DNA from: an uncultured Bacteroidales bacterium
Lineage (GTDB): Bacteria; Bacteroidota; Bacteroidia; Bacteroidales; F082
Length of the DNA: 64,000 bases
Direction: 5' to 3'
Assembly: GCA_900315175.1 (NCBI GenBank)
Contig: OMYA01000005.1
Location: forward strand, 124,001 to 188,000
The translations under genes were made by a program, and so were the position numbers. The notes beneath the pieces were generated by a model. The model made no database searches and was not told the origin of the DNA. It saw nothing but the letters and a program-made list of their open reading frames with translations. Of this stretch, positions 16,593 to 25,461 are shown one piece after another (position 1 is the stretch's first letter; each line of letters begins with the position of its first letter).

Positions 16593-19500
16593 TAATAATT
16601 ATACCCCTTCCCCATTGTCATCTTCTCCGTCGGGTAATGACCTAAATAAACCAAGCCAAGATTTCCGTCTATGGCAATCTTATCTCCTGCCTTGAGATTG
16701 TTGCCATTCAGTTCGGCGCAATGTCTGTCGTCGTTGACCATCAGCTCGATGCAGCTCACCACGCAGACCTTTCCGAGACGTACCGCCGTGACTGCAGCAT
16801 GCGAAGTGGCACCACCTCGTGCAGTAAGTAATCCGTCGGTGTCGAAAATCAAGCCGATGTCATCAGGAACGGTATCCGGACGGACAAGGATGACATTTTC
16901 GCCAGGATAGTTTTTACGCAATGTTTTGATATCCAGTTCGTTAAATGCGACGAGACCGTTCATCGCGCCGCCACCTATGCCCATGCCGCGTCCAATCTGA
17001 TTCATCTCAGTAGGCGACTGCACGAAGGCGTTGACGGTGTCTTCAAGCTTCAGGTCTTGGTCGCGAATCTGCAAGATATGGAAGTCTTCAGGCTTATCAG
17101 ATTCAAAGGTAAACTCCATCTCTTGAGGTGCGTATCCGAGGTCTTCTGTAAGAGTCTTCGCTATGGAATAAATCTTCTTATATATCTCCGGAAGCGCTGT
17201 CTGCATTGAAGGCCCATCGAGGTTCGCCGCCTTACGCTGCGTCTCGCCAATCGGCAACGGCTTCACGAGTCCGCCCACGATGTCCTCACCTTGGCTGCGC
17301 ATGGTGAAGTCGCCATACAGGTGCACGCCCGGACGCTCGCGGTGCGGGTTCTGCGTGAACACCACCCCTGTGCCAGACACCTCACTGATGTTTCCGAAAA
17401 TCATCTGCTGCACGATGACTGCAGTACCCCAGTTCTCCGAAATCCCAAGATGACGACGATATGCCAGCGCACGCTCCGAATTCCATGAGTCAAGCACCAT
17501 ATTCACACAGCCGACAATCTGCTTAAACGGGTCCTGTTCGAGCACAACACCATGATTTTCAAGTATTTTCTTGTATGAATAAGCCATCTCTCGCATCTGC
17601 TCAGCCTTGAAATCGACTTTCTGCTTGACATTATATTTCGATTTGAAGCTGTTTATCTCCTCATCGAAAAAGTCACGGTGTATGCCTTTCGCCATGCCCC
17701 AGCTCTGCAGGAAACGACGGTATGAATCCCAGATAGCCCAAGCTTTTGCAGGGTCTTCAGCGATTTTCTCGACAAGTTCGTCATTAAGACCCACGTTCAA
17801 GAAAGTATCCATGGCACCAGGCATCGAGATAGCCGTTCCCGAACGCACTGAGACGAGCAACGGCAATTCCGGGTTGTTGAATTTCCTTCCTGAGATGCGT
17901 TCCAACTCTTCCATGAAATGTTTCAACATGCTGTGAATCTCATTTCTCAGCTCAGGAATGGCGTTGATGGTCTCGTTACGACGGAACGCCTCCGTTGTGA
18001 TAACGAAGCCAGGAGGCACCGGCATGCCCTTAAGATACAAGGTCTTCAGGTTGTTTGCCTTGTTGCCGATAAACACCTGGTTGTCCATCTTCGGCGTCGG
18101 CGTCCAGAAAGGACTTATCAGCATCTCGGAGTTGTACGTCATAATATCACCTATAAGCTTCGGATCAAGCGTAGCCTCCATCGTTCTCAAAGAAGTCAGA
18201 ATACGTCCGATGAAATTGTCAAGCGGCTGCATCAGGAACGCATCCGAAAGCATATCACGGTGAAATTCCTCTGATTTCTTACTGATAAGAGCAGCCGTTT
18301 CGCGCTCGTTAAGCTTCCTTTCAGGGTCGAAAAGCTGCGGAATAACCACCTTCAGCGGATATTCGTAAGACTTCAGGAAATATTTGATAATAATACGTCT
18401 AACGTCTTCCGCTATGAACTGGAAGATGTTGATATACTGACCAAATGAGAAACTTCGCGAAGTCAAGCTGTAGCGCAGCATGTCGAGCTTTGAGTTGAAA
18501 CTCTGGTTGGTGATGCCGTCGAGAGCCAGACCATCTCGGAAATACCTCAAAATGATGTATATCTGATTAAGCGTCCTTTCGGAGATGTATTCAAGGTTGA
18601 TGCTCTGCACCACCTTCTCCATCTGTTGGGTAACGACACGTTCGAGCCTGAAAGTCAAGCCCATAGCCTCGAATTTGTTTTCACGGTATGTGCCGTACAT
18701 CGACGGGATTCCGATGGCGATATGACGTTTGTGATAAATGTTTTCCCAACCTTCGCTCTGCTCCGGATTGAAAATGATGCCTTTCAACTTCTCCATGAAG
18801 GCGTAAATCATCGTTATCGACTTTTTAAAATCCTTAGATTTAAAAGCTTGTTCAAACTCGTCGATTTCCTTGTCGGAGATAAACGGATAGTTTCGCAGAT
18901 ATGCAAAAATATTGACACTTTCGAAGCTGTATTTTTCTCTCAAATAAGCATACAGATCGCGGATGTCCATGAGGCGCATATGTTCGCGGTCGTAAATCTC
19001 CCCCTTAAGGTTAATACGGTCGGCTGCTTTCTTGATAAGGCTCTCGTAGTCGTCACGCGAAAGCATCAGAACATCTTCCGGATTGAGGCTCGATATCTCG
19101 CACATCATTTGCACAAGGTTATGAATATGAACGAAATACTCGCTATTCATATCAATAGCCTCGAACACGTTATTTGGCAAAATCGGCTTCAATTCATCCA
19201 AATTACAGTCGCTCCAAAACTTGAAGACATCGAAAGTCAGGTCAATTAAGGTGTTGTTGCTTTCAGTATGCACCTGTTTTCTCAAGAAATGCACGAGTTT
19301 ATCCTGTCTCAGCCCAATCTCGTCCATATTGGTGGTAACGTTACGAATCTCGCCCTCCGCCCCAATCTCATTGAAATACACCGGGAAGATTCGTGAGAGT
19401 TGCTTCACCTTTTTATAATATGGCGTAATGTTGGAGTTCAGAATCTTTGTGATTTCACGTTGGAAGAGGTCGGTGTCGCTCAGGAAGATGCCGCCTAATT

Positions 19501-20734
19501 TCAGATTCACAATCAACGAAGAAAGCAGCTTCTCCAAAGGCGTTTTCGAGTATTCGATAAGCTCCAGCCAAACTCTTATATTCTTGATGTGGTCTTTATT
19601 TACTGACAGTTGCCAATCCTCGTTGACAAAAACGTTGCCTGGCGTGATGAAGCCGAAATCAATGAGACTTTTCTCAAAATGGTTAACAATTTCCTTCATC
19701 TCAGTGGTGTCCACGTCGATGATTTTCTTGCCCAAAGTAAGTTGGAAGTCAAGCACTGCTGAGCTGTAGTTCTTGCGCAGTTCCTTGGCGAGACTAAAAA
19801 TCGTGTCGATGAACGGAATCAACTCATTCTGCGGCATCTCATCGATGGCATCGCGCATCATACGGTCCATATTCCAAATCAAGCGCTCACGCTGGCTCTC
19901 CATGCCAGGAATATGCAGCAGATAAAACACGTAGTGAAACTTCGTCACAAACCTCGGAAACAGCTTCTCCGACTCTGTGAAACGTTTGGCGACCTGCTCA
20001 AAATGAGGCAACTCTGCCTGTGTATCCCATGTCTGGGCTGCTCTCAAAGCATCATTTAACCCTTTGAAATACGGCTCACCCACCTCGTTGATTATCGCGA
20101 TTCTCTCCTCATCTGTAAGGATGTTGGCATTGTCAGAGACCCATTTCCCGACCTCGGAAGTCGACTGCCAATAACGGTAGTTTTCCTCCAGCATAAGGTG
20201 CAAAATATGGCAAGCCGAAGCGTTGAAATGCTCGTCTTTTGCCACATTGTCGAGGTAACGCTCAGCATGTTTCGTCGCCAAAACATAACAGTCCTTATTG
20301 GCTTCAAATTTGTCTTCCAGAATATTAAATGCCAATTCTATCAACACCGCTAATGGCTGTTGGCTAATGGCTATCTTGTCAACAAACTCCATCAGTGTGA
20401 CCACGATGTTAAGCCTAAGTTTCAGTGCCACTTCCGGTTTCAGCAGGGTCCGCATCATCTCTAGAGGCAGTTTAAGTGTGTCGGCGGGCACCTCGTCGCG
20501 GGTATAGAACCAGAAATCGTCCATGAGAATCTTTCGCAGTTCCTCTGTCACGAAGGTGTGGTTCGACAGCGGATGATGGTACTCGGTGATGCACTCCGAA
20601 GCCCTTTTGTTGATGCCGAAGTAGTCTTTACTCAACGCGATAAACGCCTTATGCTCTTCCGGGATGAAGATATCCTTATATCGTGTCTGTGCCAGATTCG
20701 CCTCTAAGGCCTGTGATTTAAAAGTCTCGCTCAT
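16592..20734 (-). CDS. Very large PEP/pyruvate-dikinase-like protein lacking the PEP barrel
   Basis: 1380 residues. Residues 1 to ~880 are a helix-rich region with no domain I recognise. An ATP-grasp domain of the pyruvate phosphate dikinase/PEP synthase type begins near 885 (NKANNLKTLYLKGMPVPPGF; later SVRSGTAISMPGAMDT and GTGVVFTQNPH). The phosphohistidine swivel domain is near 1310 (ARGGATSHAAVTAVRLG), with the catalytic His. The protein ends about 55 residues later, so the C-terminal PEP/pyruvate TIM barrel of true dikinases is absent. That order (ATP-grasp, then His domain) is like rifampin phosphotransferase. It may therefore use ATP to phosphorylate some other acceptor bound by the large N-terminus; the substrate is unknown. 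Five bases after a C_GCAxxG_C_C gene: a two-gene operon. Confidence 0.8.
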   Translation of the reverse strand: MSETFKSQALEANLAQTRYKDIFIPEEHKAFIALSKDYFGINKRASECITEYHHPLSNHTFVTEELRKILMDDFWFYTRDEVPADTLKLPLEMMRTLLKPEVALKLRLNIVVTLMEFVDKIAISQQPLAVLIELAFNILEDKFEANKDCYVLATKHAERYLDNVAKDEHFNASACHILHLMLEENYRYWQSTSEVGKWVSDNANILTDEERIAIINEVGEPYFKGLNDALRAAQTWDTQAELPHFEQVAKRFTESEKLFPRFVTKFHYVFYLLHIPGMESQRERLIWNMDRMMRDAIDEMPQNELIPFIDTIFSLAKELRKNYSSAVLDFQLTLGKKIIDVDTTEMKEIVNHFEKSLIDFGFITPGNVFVNEDWQLSVNKDHIKNIRVWLELIEYSKTPLEKLLSSLIVNLKLGGIFLSDTDLFQREITKILNSNITPYYKKVKQLSRIFPVYFNEIGAEGEIRNVTTNMDEIGLRQDKLVHFLRKQVHTESNNTLIDLTFDVFKFWSDCNLDELKPILPNNVFEAIDMNSEYFVHIHNLVQMMCEISSLNPEDVLMLSRDDYESLIKKAADRINLKGEIYDREHMRLMDIRDLYAYLREKYSFESVNIFAYLRNYPFISDKEIDEFEQAFKSKDFKKSITMIYAFMEKLKGIIFNPEQSEGWENIYHKRHIAIGIPSMYGTYRENKFEAMGLTFRLERVVTQQMEKVVQSINLEYISERTLNQIYIILRYFRDGLALDGITNQSFNSKLDMLRYSLTSRSFSFGQYINIFQFIAEDVRRIIIKYFLKSYEYPLKVVIPQLFDPERKLNERETAALISKKSEEFHRDMLSDAFLMQPLDNFIGRILTSLRTMEATLDPKLIGDIMTYNSEMLISPFWTPTPKMDNQVFIGNKANNLKTLYLKGMPVPPGFVITTEAFRRNETINAIPELRNEIHSMLKHFMEELERISGRKFNNPELPLLVSVRSGTAISMPGAMDTFLNVGLNDELVEKIAEDPAKAWAIWDSYRRFLQSWGMAKGIHRDFFDEEINSFKSKYNVKQKVDFKAEQMREMAYSYKKILENHGVVLEQDPFKQIVGCVNMVLDSWNSERALAYRRHLGISENWGTAVIVQQMIFGNISEVSGTGVVFTQNPHRERPGVHLYGDFTMRSQGEDIVGGLVKPLPIGETQRKAANLDGPSMQTALPEIYKKIYSIAKTLTEDLGYAPQEMEFTFESDKPEDFHILQIRDQDLKLEDTVNAFVQSPTEMNQIGRGMGIGGGAMNGLVAFNELDIKTLRKNYPGENVILVRPDTVPDDIGLIFDTDGLLTARGGATSHAAVTAVRLGKVCVVSCIELMVNDDRHCAELNGNNLKAGDKIAIDGNLGLVYLGHYPTEKMTMGKGYNY

Positions 20735-20739
20735 GATTT

Positions 20740-21123
20740 TTATTTTTCGAGTTGTTCTTCAAGAAATTCCGCCGCATCTGCCACGCAGTCGGAGCAGTCA
20801 CGTAAGACCATTCCGGTTTCAACGCCCTTAAGCATCTTGCATTGCGTTGCGCCGTTGCGTAACTGAAACTTTGTCATTATCTGTTTCATTCCGCGAATGG
20901 CTTTCACACGATCGTCAGATGCCAATCCGAGCACCATTCCGGCACCAGTTATCGCGCCGCAAGTGCCCTCCATATTTCCCATTCCGAGACCAAACGCACT
21001 CCCGAGATTTCGTGCCGTCTCCTCGTCTAATCCTGCCAAATCGCAATAAGTGCAAATCAACGCCTGAGCGCAGTTATAACCGCAGCTTTTCTTCTCAACC
21101 GCCTTAGAAATTCTTGATTCCAT
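20740..21123 (-). CDS. C_GCAxxG_C_C family (redox-type) protein
   Basis: 127 residues from ATG 21123; a longer frame upstream would start inside the promoter. Conserved cysteines: the KSCGYNCAQALICTYC cluster, EGTCGAITGAG, QCKMLKG, and RDCSDCVADAA near the C-terminus, in the order that names the family. The Gly-rich GSAFGLGMGNMEGTCG stretch is typical. Family members are small cytoplasmic proteins thought to bind metal or take part in redox chemistry; no reaction is established. It is the first gene of an operon with the dikinase-like protein, 5 bp downstream. Confidence 0.85.
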   Translation of the reverse strand: MESRISKAVEKKSCGYNCAQALICTYCDLAGLDEETARNLGSAFGLGMGNMEGTCGAITGAGMVLGLASDDRVKAIRGMKQIMTKFQLRNGATQCKMLKGVETGMVLRDCSDCVADAAEFLEEQLEK

Positions 21124-21138
21124 TATAAAATATTTTTG

Positions 21139-21146
21139 CAAAGATA
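21139..21146 (-). promoter_or_regulatory. -7 box for the C_GCAxxG_C_C/dikinase operon
   Basis: TATCTTTG on the minus strand, 15 nt from the ATG at 21123. Confidence 0.55.
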
Positions 21147-21158
21147 TAGTAAAATTTG

Positions 21159-21166
21159 TATTTTTG
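21159..21166 (+). promoter_or_regulatory. -7 box for the septoil-knot-like gene
   Basis: TATTTTTG, 28 nt before the ATG at 21195. It faces away from the minus-strand box at 21139-21146, so the two divergent genes share a 71-bp promoter region. Confidence 0.55.
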
Positions 21167-21194
21167 CAATCCAAACAATAAAAACTTTAGCACC

Positions 21195-21527
21195 ATGAAG
21201 ATTTTAATGATTTTTTTGTTATTCATGTTAAATTCGATAAACTCAACGCCAAGCGGGCATCTTGACAAAGACCGCTGTGTTTGGGTGTATAATGAAGAAA
21301 ATAACCCTCAGGAAATCAAGCTTTACGGAAGAGTCAAAATTGTTGATTTTGGCGAGACTTTCAAAGTGGCAAGGGTTCCTATCGGAGAAGACCTTAAGGT
21401 TAAAACCACTCAGTTTCCACAGCAATGCGGCGAGTGGCAGTTCGTCGAGATGGATGAGGATTTCTGTGTTAAATTCGTGGAAGTCGGCGAAGATTTCACT
21501 GTGAGGTTTGTTGATGTTATTGAATAA
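21195..21527 (+). CDS. Small exported protein, probable 7(1) septoil knot domain
   Basis: 110 residues. A hydrophobic start (MKILMIFLLFMLNSINS) looks like a signal peptide. The remainder is a chain of short beta-hairpin units of about ten residues: GRVKIVDFGETFKV, VPIGEDLKVKTT, CGEWQFVEMDED, CVKFVEVGEDFTV, RFVDVIE. This repeated V-K-x-V-x-x-G-E-D-x-K-V pattern with a central CGxWQ matches what I know of the 7(1) septoil knot domain (formerly DUF6150), a small knotted seven-unit beta structure. Function of the family is unknown. The start at 21195 is chosen because an upstream in-frame ATG would lie before the -7 box. Confidence 0.65.
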   Translation: MKILMIFLLFMLNSINSTPSGHLDKDRCVWVYNEENNPQEIKLYGRVKIVDFGETFKVARVPIGEDLKVKTTQFPQQCGEWQFVEMDEDFCVKFVEVGEDFTVRFVDVIE

Positions 21528-21674
21528 TCAGCCTAATAACACTCCACATCCTTTTCTTCCATATAAACAGGCTTGCCATGTATAGATTGCTGAATCTTGA
21601 AATGTCATGTTTGGATAATACTGTTTAAAAGAGGTCACCTTCCCGTCCTCATTAAATTTTCTGATTCTTACAAT
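21528..21674 (-). pseudogene. Possible decayed coding fragment
   Basis: An open minus-strand frame of 48 codons with natural-looking composition (FNEDGKVTSFKQYYP, then YTWQACLYGRKGCG and a TGA stop) but no ATG, GTG or TTG start. It could be the 3' end of a lost gene or chance. Family not recognised. Confidence 0.22.
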
Positions 21675-21716
21675 TATAAGTTTTTTTTTAATATTGCAAA
21701 TATATTAAAAAATATC

Positions 21717-21724
21717 TATTTTTG
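21717..21724 (+). promoter_or_regulatory. Promoter of the secreted esterase
   Basis: TATTTTTG with ATTG 20 nt upstream (21693-21696), which resembles the -33/-7 spacing of Bacteroidota promoters; 26 nt to the ATG. Confidence 0.6.
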
Positions 21725-21750
21725 CAAAAATATTTAATCATATATCTACT

Positions 21751-22836
21751 ATGAAAAATCGTTTCTTATTCTTAATCACAGCTTTAACAATATTATTAGG
21801 CTCGAACTGTTTTGCCCAGATCCAGACCATCGAGTGGCAAGGCAGGCAAAGACAATATCTGGTTAAAACTCCAGAAAACTACGAATCATTGCCGGTGTTG
21901 TTTTTCCTTCACGGTTTGGGCGACAACATCACGCACGTCAACAGCGAGCATAATTTCCAGCAGGTTGCCAACAGATACAACTGGATGGTGGTCATCCCGC
22001 AGGCTGTCGACGAAGGCGGTGGCAGCATGTGGAACGCAGCGCTCATGAACAGCACTATCGACGACTCCGGCTTCCTGATGGCTCTCCTCGACAGTCTGGC
22101 AGTGCAATATCCGATAAATCAAGACAGCGTGTTCTTCACAGGCTTCTCGATGGGAGGCTTCATGTCGCACCGTATGGCTATCGAGCACGGCGACCGCATC
22201 AACGCCGCAGCACCCGTCAGCGGTCTGATAACATACGCCATGGCTAACCAGACACCAGTGGCACCGGTGAGAATGCTGCACATCCACGGCACCAGCGACA
22301 TAGTTGTCGGCTACGACGGCAATTCACAATATTTCGGCTCTAATCTCGGTCTCGGCGTCGAAGCCATCCTCGACTATTGGAGAAACGCTAACGGCTGCAC
22401 CGACGAGCCAGTAATCGACACCCTGCCCGACACGCATAACGACGGTCTGAGGTTCGTGGAATACGTTTATTCAGGCACAAAAGAACTGCGTTTTTTGAAA
22501 GTCATCGGTGGCACACACAGCTGGTATCGCAATGCCAATCAACACGATATCGACTATATAACCTATATCCACGACTTCTTCACCGGCAAACTTTCATACG
22601 ATAAAGTAAACAATACAACAACAGGAAGTCTTAACGTTTATCCGAACCCGACAAATGGTCAAATTAAGATTGAGTTGGACTACCCTACCACCATCGAAGT
22701 TATTGATATTAAAGGAAATACAATCCTTCACAAACATTTTGACGCCGGCATCGCAAATTTGGACTTGCAAGGCATCGACAATGGAGTCTATTTTGTGAAA
22801 GTAAACGGCTTTACAGAAAAAATTGTCTTGGAATAA
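21751..22836 (+). CDS. Secreted alpha/beta-hydrolase (PHB-depolymerase/feruloyl-esterase-like) with T9SS domain
   Basis: 361 residues. Signal peptide MKNRFLFLITALTILLGSNCFAQ. The catalytic domain (about 25-280) has the features of the LpqC/poly(3-hydroxybutyrate)-depolymerase-like esterases: LPVLFFLHGLGD (oxyanion HG), VVIPQAVDEGG, FFTGFSMGGFMSHRMA with nucleophile Ser133, MLHIHGTSDIVVGYDG with the acid Asp, and GGTHSWYRN with the likely catalytic His. Such enzymes cleave ester bonds, including feruloyl or acetyl groups on plant polysaccharides. Residues ~292-361 are a type A sorting domain (VYPNPTNGQIKIE to EKIVLE), so it is secreted to the surface by the type IX system. The substrate is inferred only at the level of ester. 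Confidence 0.87.
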   Translation: MKNRFLFLITALTILLGSNCFAQIQTIEWQGRQRQYLVKTPENYESLPVLFFLHGLGDNITHVNSEHNFQQVANRYNWMVVIPQAVDEGGGSMWNAALMNSTIDDSGFLMALLDSLAVQYPINQDSVFFTGFSMGGFMSHRMAIEHGDRINAAAPVSGLITYAMANQTPVAPVRMLHIHGTSDIVVGYDGNSQYFGSNLGLGVEAILDYWRNANGCTDEPVIDTLPDTHNDGLRFVEYVYSGTKELRFLKVIGGTHSWYRNANQHDIDYITYIHDFFTGKLSYDKVNNTTTGSLNVYPNPTNGQIKIELDYPTTIEVIDIKGNTILHKHFDAGIANLDLQGIDNGVYFVKVNGFTEKIVLE

Positions 22837-22854
22837 TTTCTATCTTTTTCCATC

Positions 22855-24297
22855 ATGGACGCAACAGAATACCGCAATCAGGCTTTCGAGCTGTATGATA
22901 CAGACAGGCAAACAGCTGTGAAATACTTCACCTTGGCTGCCAACCATAAAGACATCCCTTCGGCAGTAGCGCTGGCGACATATTATTATGAAGAAAAAGA
23001 CGATGATAAGAAAGCCAAAGAATGGCTCGAAAAAGCTTTTGAATGGTATGAAAAATCCGGCGAGCCAGAGATATACACCAACTACATCGCCAGAGGATAT
23101 TTTTTAAGAGGTATCATAAACGAATACGATGCGCCTTATCTTGCGACAATCGACTTCACATCGGCTTTTAACATGGGCGACATTGAATCTCTCTCCCATC
23201 TCGGAGAGCTGGCATACCAAGGCTATGAGTCAAGCACTGGCGAACCGGATGTCAATCAGGCTTTGGAATACTGGAAACATGGCATGGAACATGGCGATGA
23301 AGAATGTGCACGGCTCTATGAGGAACACAGAATGGAACTTATACCTGAAGATGCCATTGAAAAAGACTTTGAAGAAGGGAAATACACCGGAGCATTAAAT
23401 GATGACGGGCTTCCTCACGGCAACGGCCACATGGAATACAAACTCAACGGCTACTGGGGTGACTATTACGGAGAATGGCGCGACGGCAAACGCTGCGGAA
23501 AAGGCAAATACTCAGAGTGCAGTAAAGGCGGCGGAGCACGCCACTCCTATGAATATGTCGGCGAATGGCTCGATAACAAAGAACATGGCCAAGGAAAGTC
23601 AACAAAAGTCAACGAGACTGGCATACACTTAAGTTCCATCACAGAAAAATATACAGGCGAGTTCCGCGAAGGCAATAGAAACGGCCACGGCGTGCTTCTC
23701 AAAAGCAGTTACGACGGCGAGTACAGCGGCGCGCCAAACCGTTTTGAAGGCGAGTTCAAAAACGGCGGACTGTGCGGACAAGGCACATGCCAATACGCCA
23801 CCGGCGATTTCTACGAAGGAGAGTTTATCGGCAACAGAAAACACGGTCACGGCATCTATACCTACGCCGACGGACTCGTGATAGAAGGCAACTGGGACTA
23901 CGACAATCTGGATTACGACAATTTCCGATGCAAGCCGGAGCCCAAAACTCCTGTCTGCGTCATCACCACATACGACCAGGGCTTCGACTACAGCCAGGGT
24001 GCCTCGTTCCTCGTGATGACAAGAGTCGGCGACATCAAAAACAGCGACGCCATACTCCTCAAACAAGGCTACCGTTTCAACCCAGATGAGACACTGATAA
24101 AAATCCTGGAAATCACCGGCGACAGCCTGACATACGAAATCGACAAGCTGTATTTCGACGACAATAAAAGCCATGTCGACACCATCCGTCGCGGCGAGAA
24201 GAAATCTTACAAAAGCGAAAGAGACACCTACGCCACCATTTACGACGAGAAGTACGACTACACCATAGTCCACGAAATCACTATCGTTTGCAGATAA
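22855..24297 (+). CDS. MORN-repeat protein with N-terminal Sel1/TPR-like region
   Basis: 480 residues, no signal peptide, so probably cytoplasmic. Residues 1-160 carry helical Sel1/TPR-like units (AVKYFTLAANHKD, SLSHLGELAYQGYES, ALEYWKHGMEHGDEE). Residues ~175-350 hold at least six MORN repeats, for example YYGEWRDGKRCGKGKY, YVGEWLDNKEHGQGK, YTGEFREGNRNGHGV and FYEGEFIGNRKHGHGIY. The last ~130 residues form a beta-rich domain I do not recognise (VCVITTYDQGFDYSQGAS onward). MORN repeats often mediate lipid or protein contacts; no enzyme motif is seen. It starts 18 bp after the secreted esterase, so cotranscription is likely, though a shared function is not obvious. Confidence 0.85.
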   Translation: MDATEYRNQAFELYDTDRQTAVKYFTLAANHKDIPSAVALATYYYEEKDDDKKAKEWLEKAFEWYEKSGEPEIYTNYIARGYFLRGIINEYDAPYLATIDFTSAFNMGDIESLSHLGELAYQGYESSTGEPDVNQALEYWKHGMEHGDEECARLYEEHRMELIPEDAIEKDFEEGKYTGALNDDGLPHGNGHMEYKLNGYWGDYYGEWRDGKRCGKGKYSECSKGGGARHSYEYVGEWLDNKEHGQGKSTKVNETGIHLSSITEKYTGEFREGNRNGHGVLLKSSYDGEYSGAPNRFEGEFKNGGLCGQGTCQYATGDFYEGEFIGNRKHGHGIYTYADGLVIEGNWDYDNLDYDNFRCKPEPKTPVCVITTYDQGFDYSQGASFLVMTRVGDIKNSDAILLKQGYRFNPDETLIKILEITGDSLTYEIDKLYFDDNKSHVDTIRRGEKKSYKSERDTYATIYDEKYDYTIVHEITIVCR

Positions 24298-24344
24298 CAT
24301 TCAAAAATATTTTCAAAACGCTTCTACATTTGAGAGAAATTTTA

Positions 24345-24352
24345 TAACTTTG
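24345..24352 (+). promoter_or_regulatory. -7 box for gap
   Basis: TAACTTTG, 63 nt before the gap ATG. The leader between them is an AT-only repeat of AAATTTTGAATTTT units. Confidence 0.5.
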
Positions 24353-24415
24353 TGCCATAAATTTTAAATTTTGAATTTTAAATTTTGAATTATTAAATTT
24401 TAAATACAGGTTAAT

Positions 24416-25423
24416 ATGGAAAAGATTAAAGTAGGTATCAACGGTTTCGGTCGTATCGGCCGTAACGTTTTCCGCATCTGCTGCGAGCGTCCGAACCTCG
24501 AAGTGGTGGGCATCAACGACTTGACAAGTACAAAGGTGTTGGCACATCTTTTGAAATATGACTCTACACAAGGCAAATTCCATGGCACAGTAGACTTCGA
24601 CGAGACAGCATTGATAGTCAATGGCGTACGCATCCCTGTCACAGCTGAACGCGCTCCTATCAACATCAAATGGAGCAAGACTCCTGACGTGGTGGTAGAG
24701 TCAACAGGTATCTTCCGTTCAAAAGAAAGCGCAAAAGGCGGCTACGGCGACCACCTCAAGAACGGCGCCAAGAAAGTCATCCTTTCAGCCCCTTCAAAAG
24801 ATAAAATCGACGCTACAATCGTCGTCGGCGTCAATAACAACGAGCTTACGGATGAAATCGAATGCGTCAGCAACGCTTCTTGCACCACAAACTGCCTCGC
24901 TCCAGTGGCAAAGGTGTTGAACGACCGTTTCGGCATTGAGCAAGGTTATATCACAACCATCCACAGCTACACCAACGACCAGGTGATTTTGGACGGTCCG
25001 CACAGCGACCTGCGCCGTGCTCGTTCAGCCGCCTTGTCACAGATTCCGACAACGACAGGTGCTGCAAAGGCAGTGGGCATCGTCATCCCTGAGCTCAACG
25101 GCAAACTCGACGGCATCGCAGTGCGCGTCCCTACCCCGACGGGCTCATTGGTCGACCTCGTGTGCACTCTCAAGACAGAAGCCACAAAAGAACAGATCAA
25201 CGCAGCAATGAAAGAAGCCGCTGAAGGACCTATGAAAGGCGTCCTCGAATACACAGAAGACGAAATCGTCAGCGTCGACATCATCCACAACCCGCACTCA
25301 TCAATATTCGATGCACAAAGCACCATGGTGATGGGCAAGATGGTGAAAATAATGTCGTGGTACGATAACGAATGGGGCTATTCAAACAGAATGGTCGACC
25401 TCATCGAGATGATGAAGTACTAA
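24416..25423 (+). CDS. gap: Glyceraldehyde-3-phosphate dehydrogenase, type I
   Basis: 335 residues, the usual length. NAD-binding Rossmann start [16 protein letters not shown]; catalytic Cys156 in [12 protein letters not shown]; partner His in the HSYTNDQ segment; substrate-binding region [22 protein letters not shown]-terminal [15 protein letters not shown]. It oxidises glyceraldehyde 3-phosphate with NAD+ and phosphate to 1,3-bisphosphoglycerate in glycolysis. It stands as its own transcription unit, with a -7 box upstream and a strong hairpin terminator just after the stop. Confidence 0.98.
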   Translation: MEKIKVGINGFGRIGRNVFRICCERPNLEVVGINDLTSTKVLAHLLKYDSTQGKFHGTVDFDETALIVNGVRIPVTAERAPINIKWSKTPDVVVESTGIFRSKESAKGGYGDHLKNGAKKVILSAPSKDKIDATIVVGVNNNELTDEIECVSNASCTTNCLAPVAKVLNDRFGIEQGYITTIHSYTNDQVILDGPHSDLRRARSAALSQIPTTTGAAKAVGIVIPELNGKLDGIAVRVPTPTGSLVDLVCTLKTEATKEQINAAMKEAAEGPMKGVLEYTEDEIVSVDIIHNPHSSIFDAQSTMVMGKMVKIMSWYDNEWGYSNRMVDLIEMMKY

Positions 25424-25432
25424 ACCAAATAA

Positions 25433-25458
25433 AAAAGCCGCTCAATCGAGCGGCTTTT
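25433..25458. terminator. Bidirectional hairpin terminator between gap and lpxD
   Basis: Perfect 11-bp stem (AAAAGCCGCTC and its complement) with an AATC loop; A and T runs on each side serve both converging genes. The lpxD stop is 4 bp beyond it. Confidence 0.9.
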
Positions 25459-25461
25459 CTT

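Noticed and set aside
18626..19249. Plus-strand open frame (207 codons) opposite the dikinase-like gene
   Set aside because: Shadow frame; no domain and no start signal.
16592..20734. Calling the large protein pyruvate phosphate dikinase or PEP synthase
   Set aside because: The C-terminal PEP/pyruvate barrel is absent and the N-terminal two-thirds is unrelated, so the named reaction cannot be supported.
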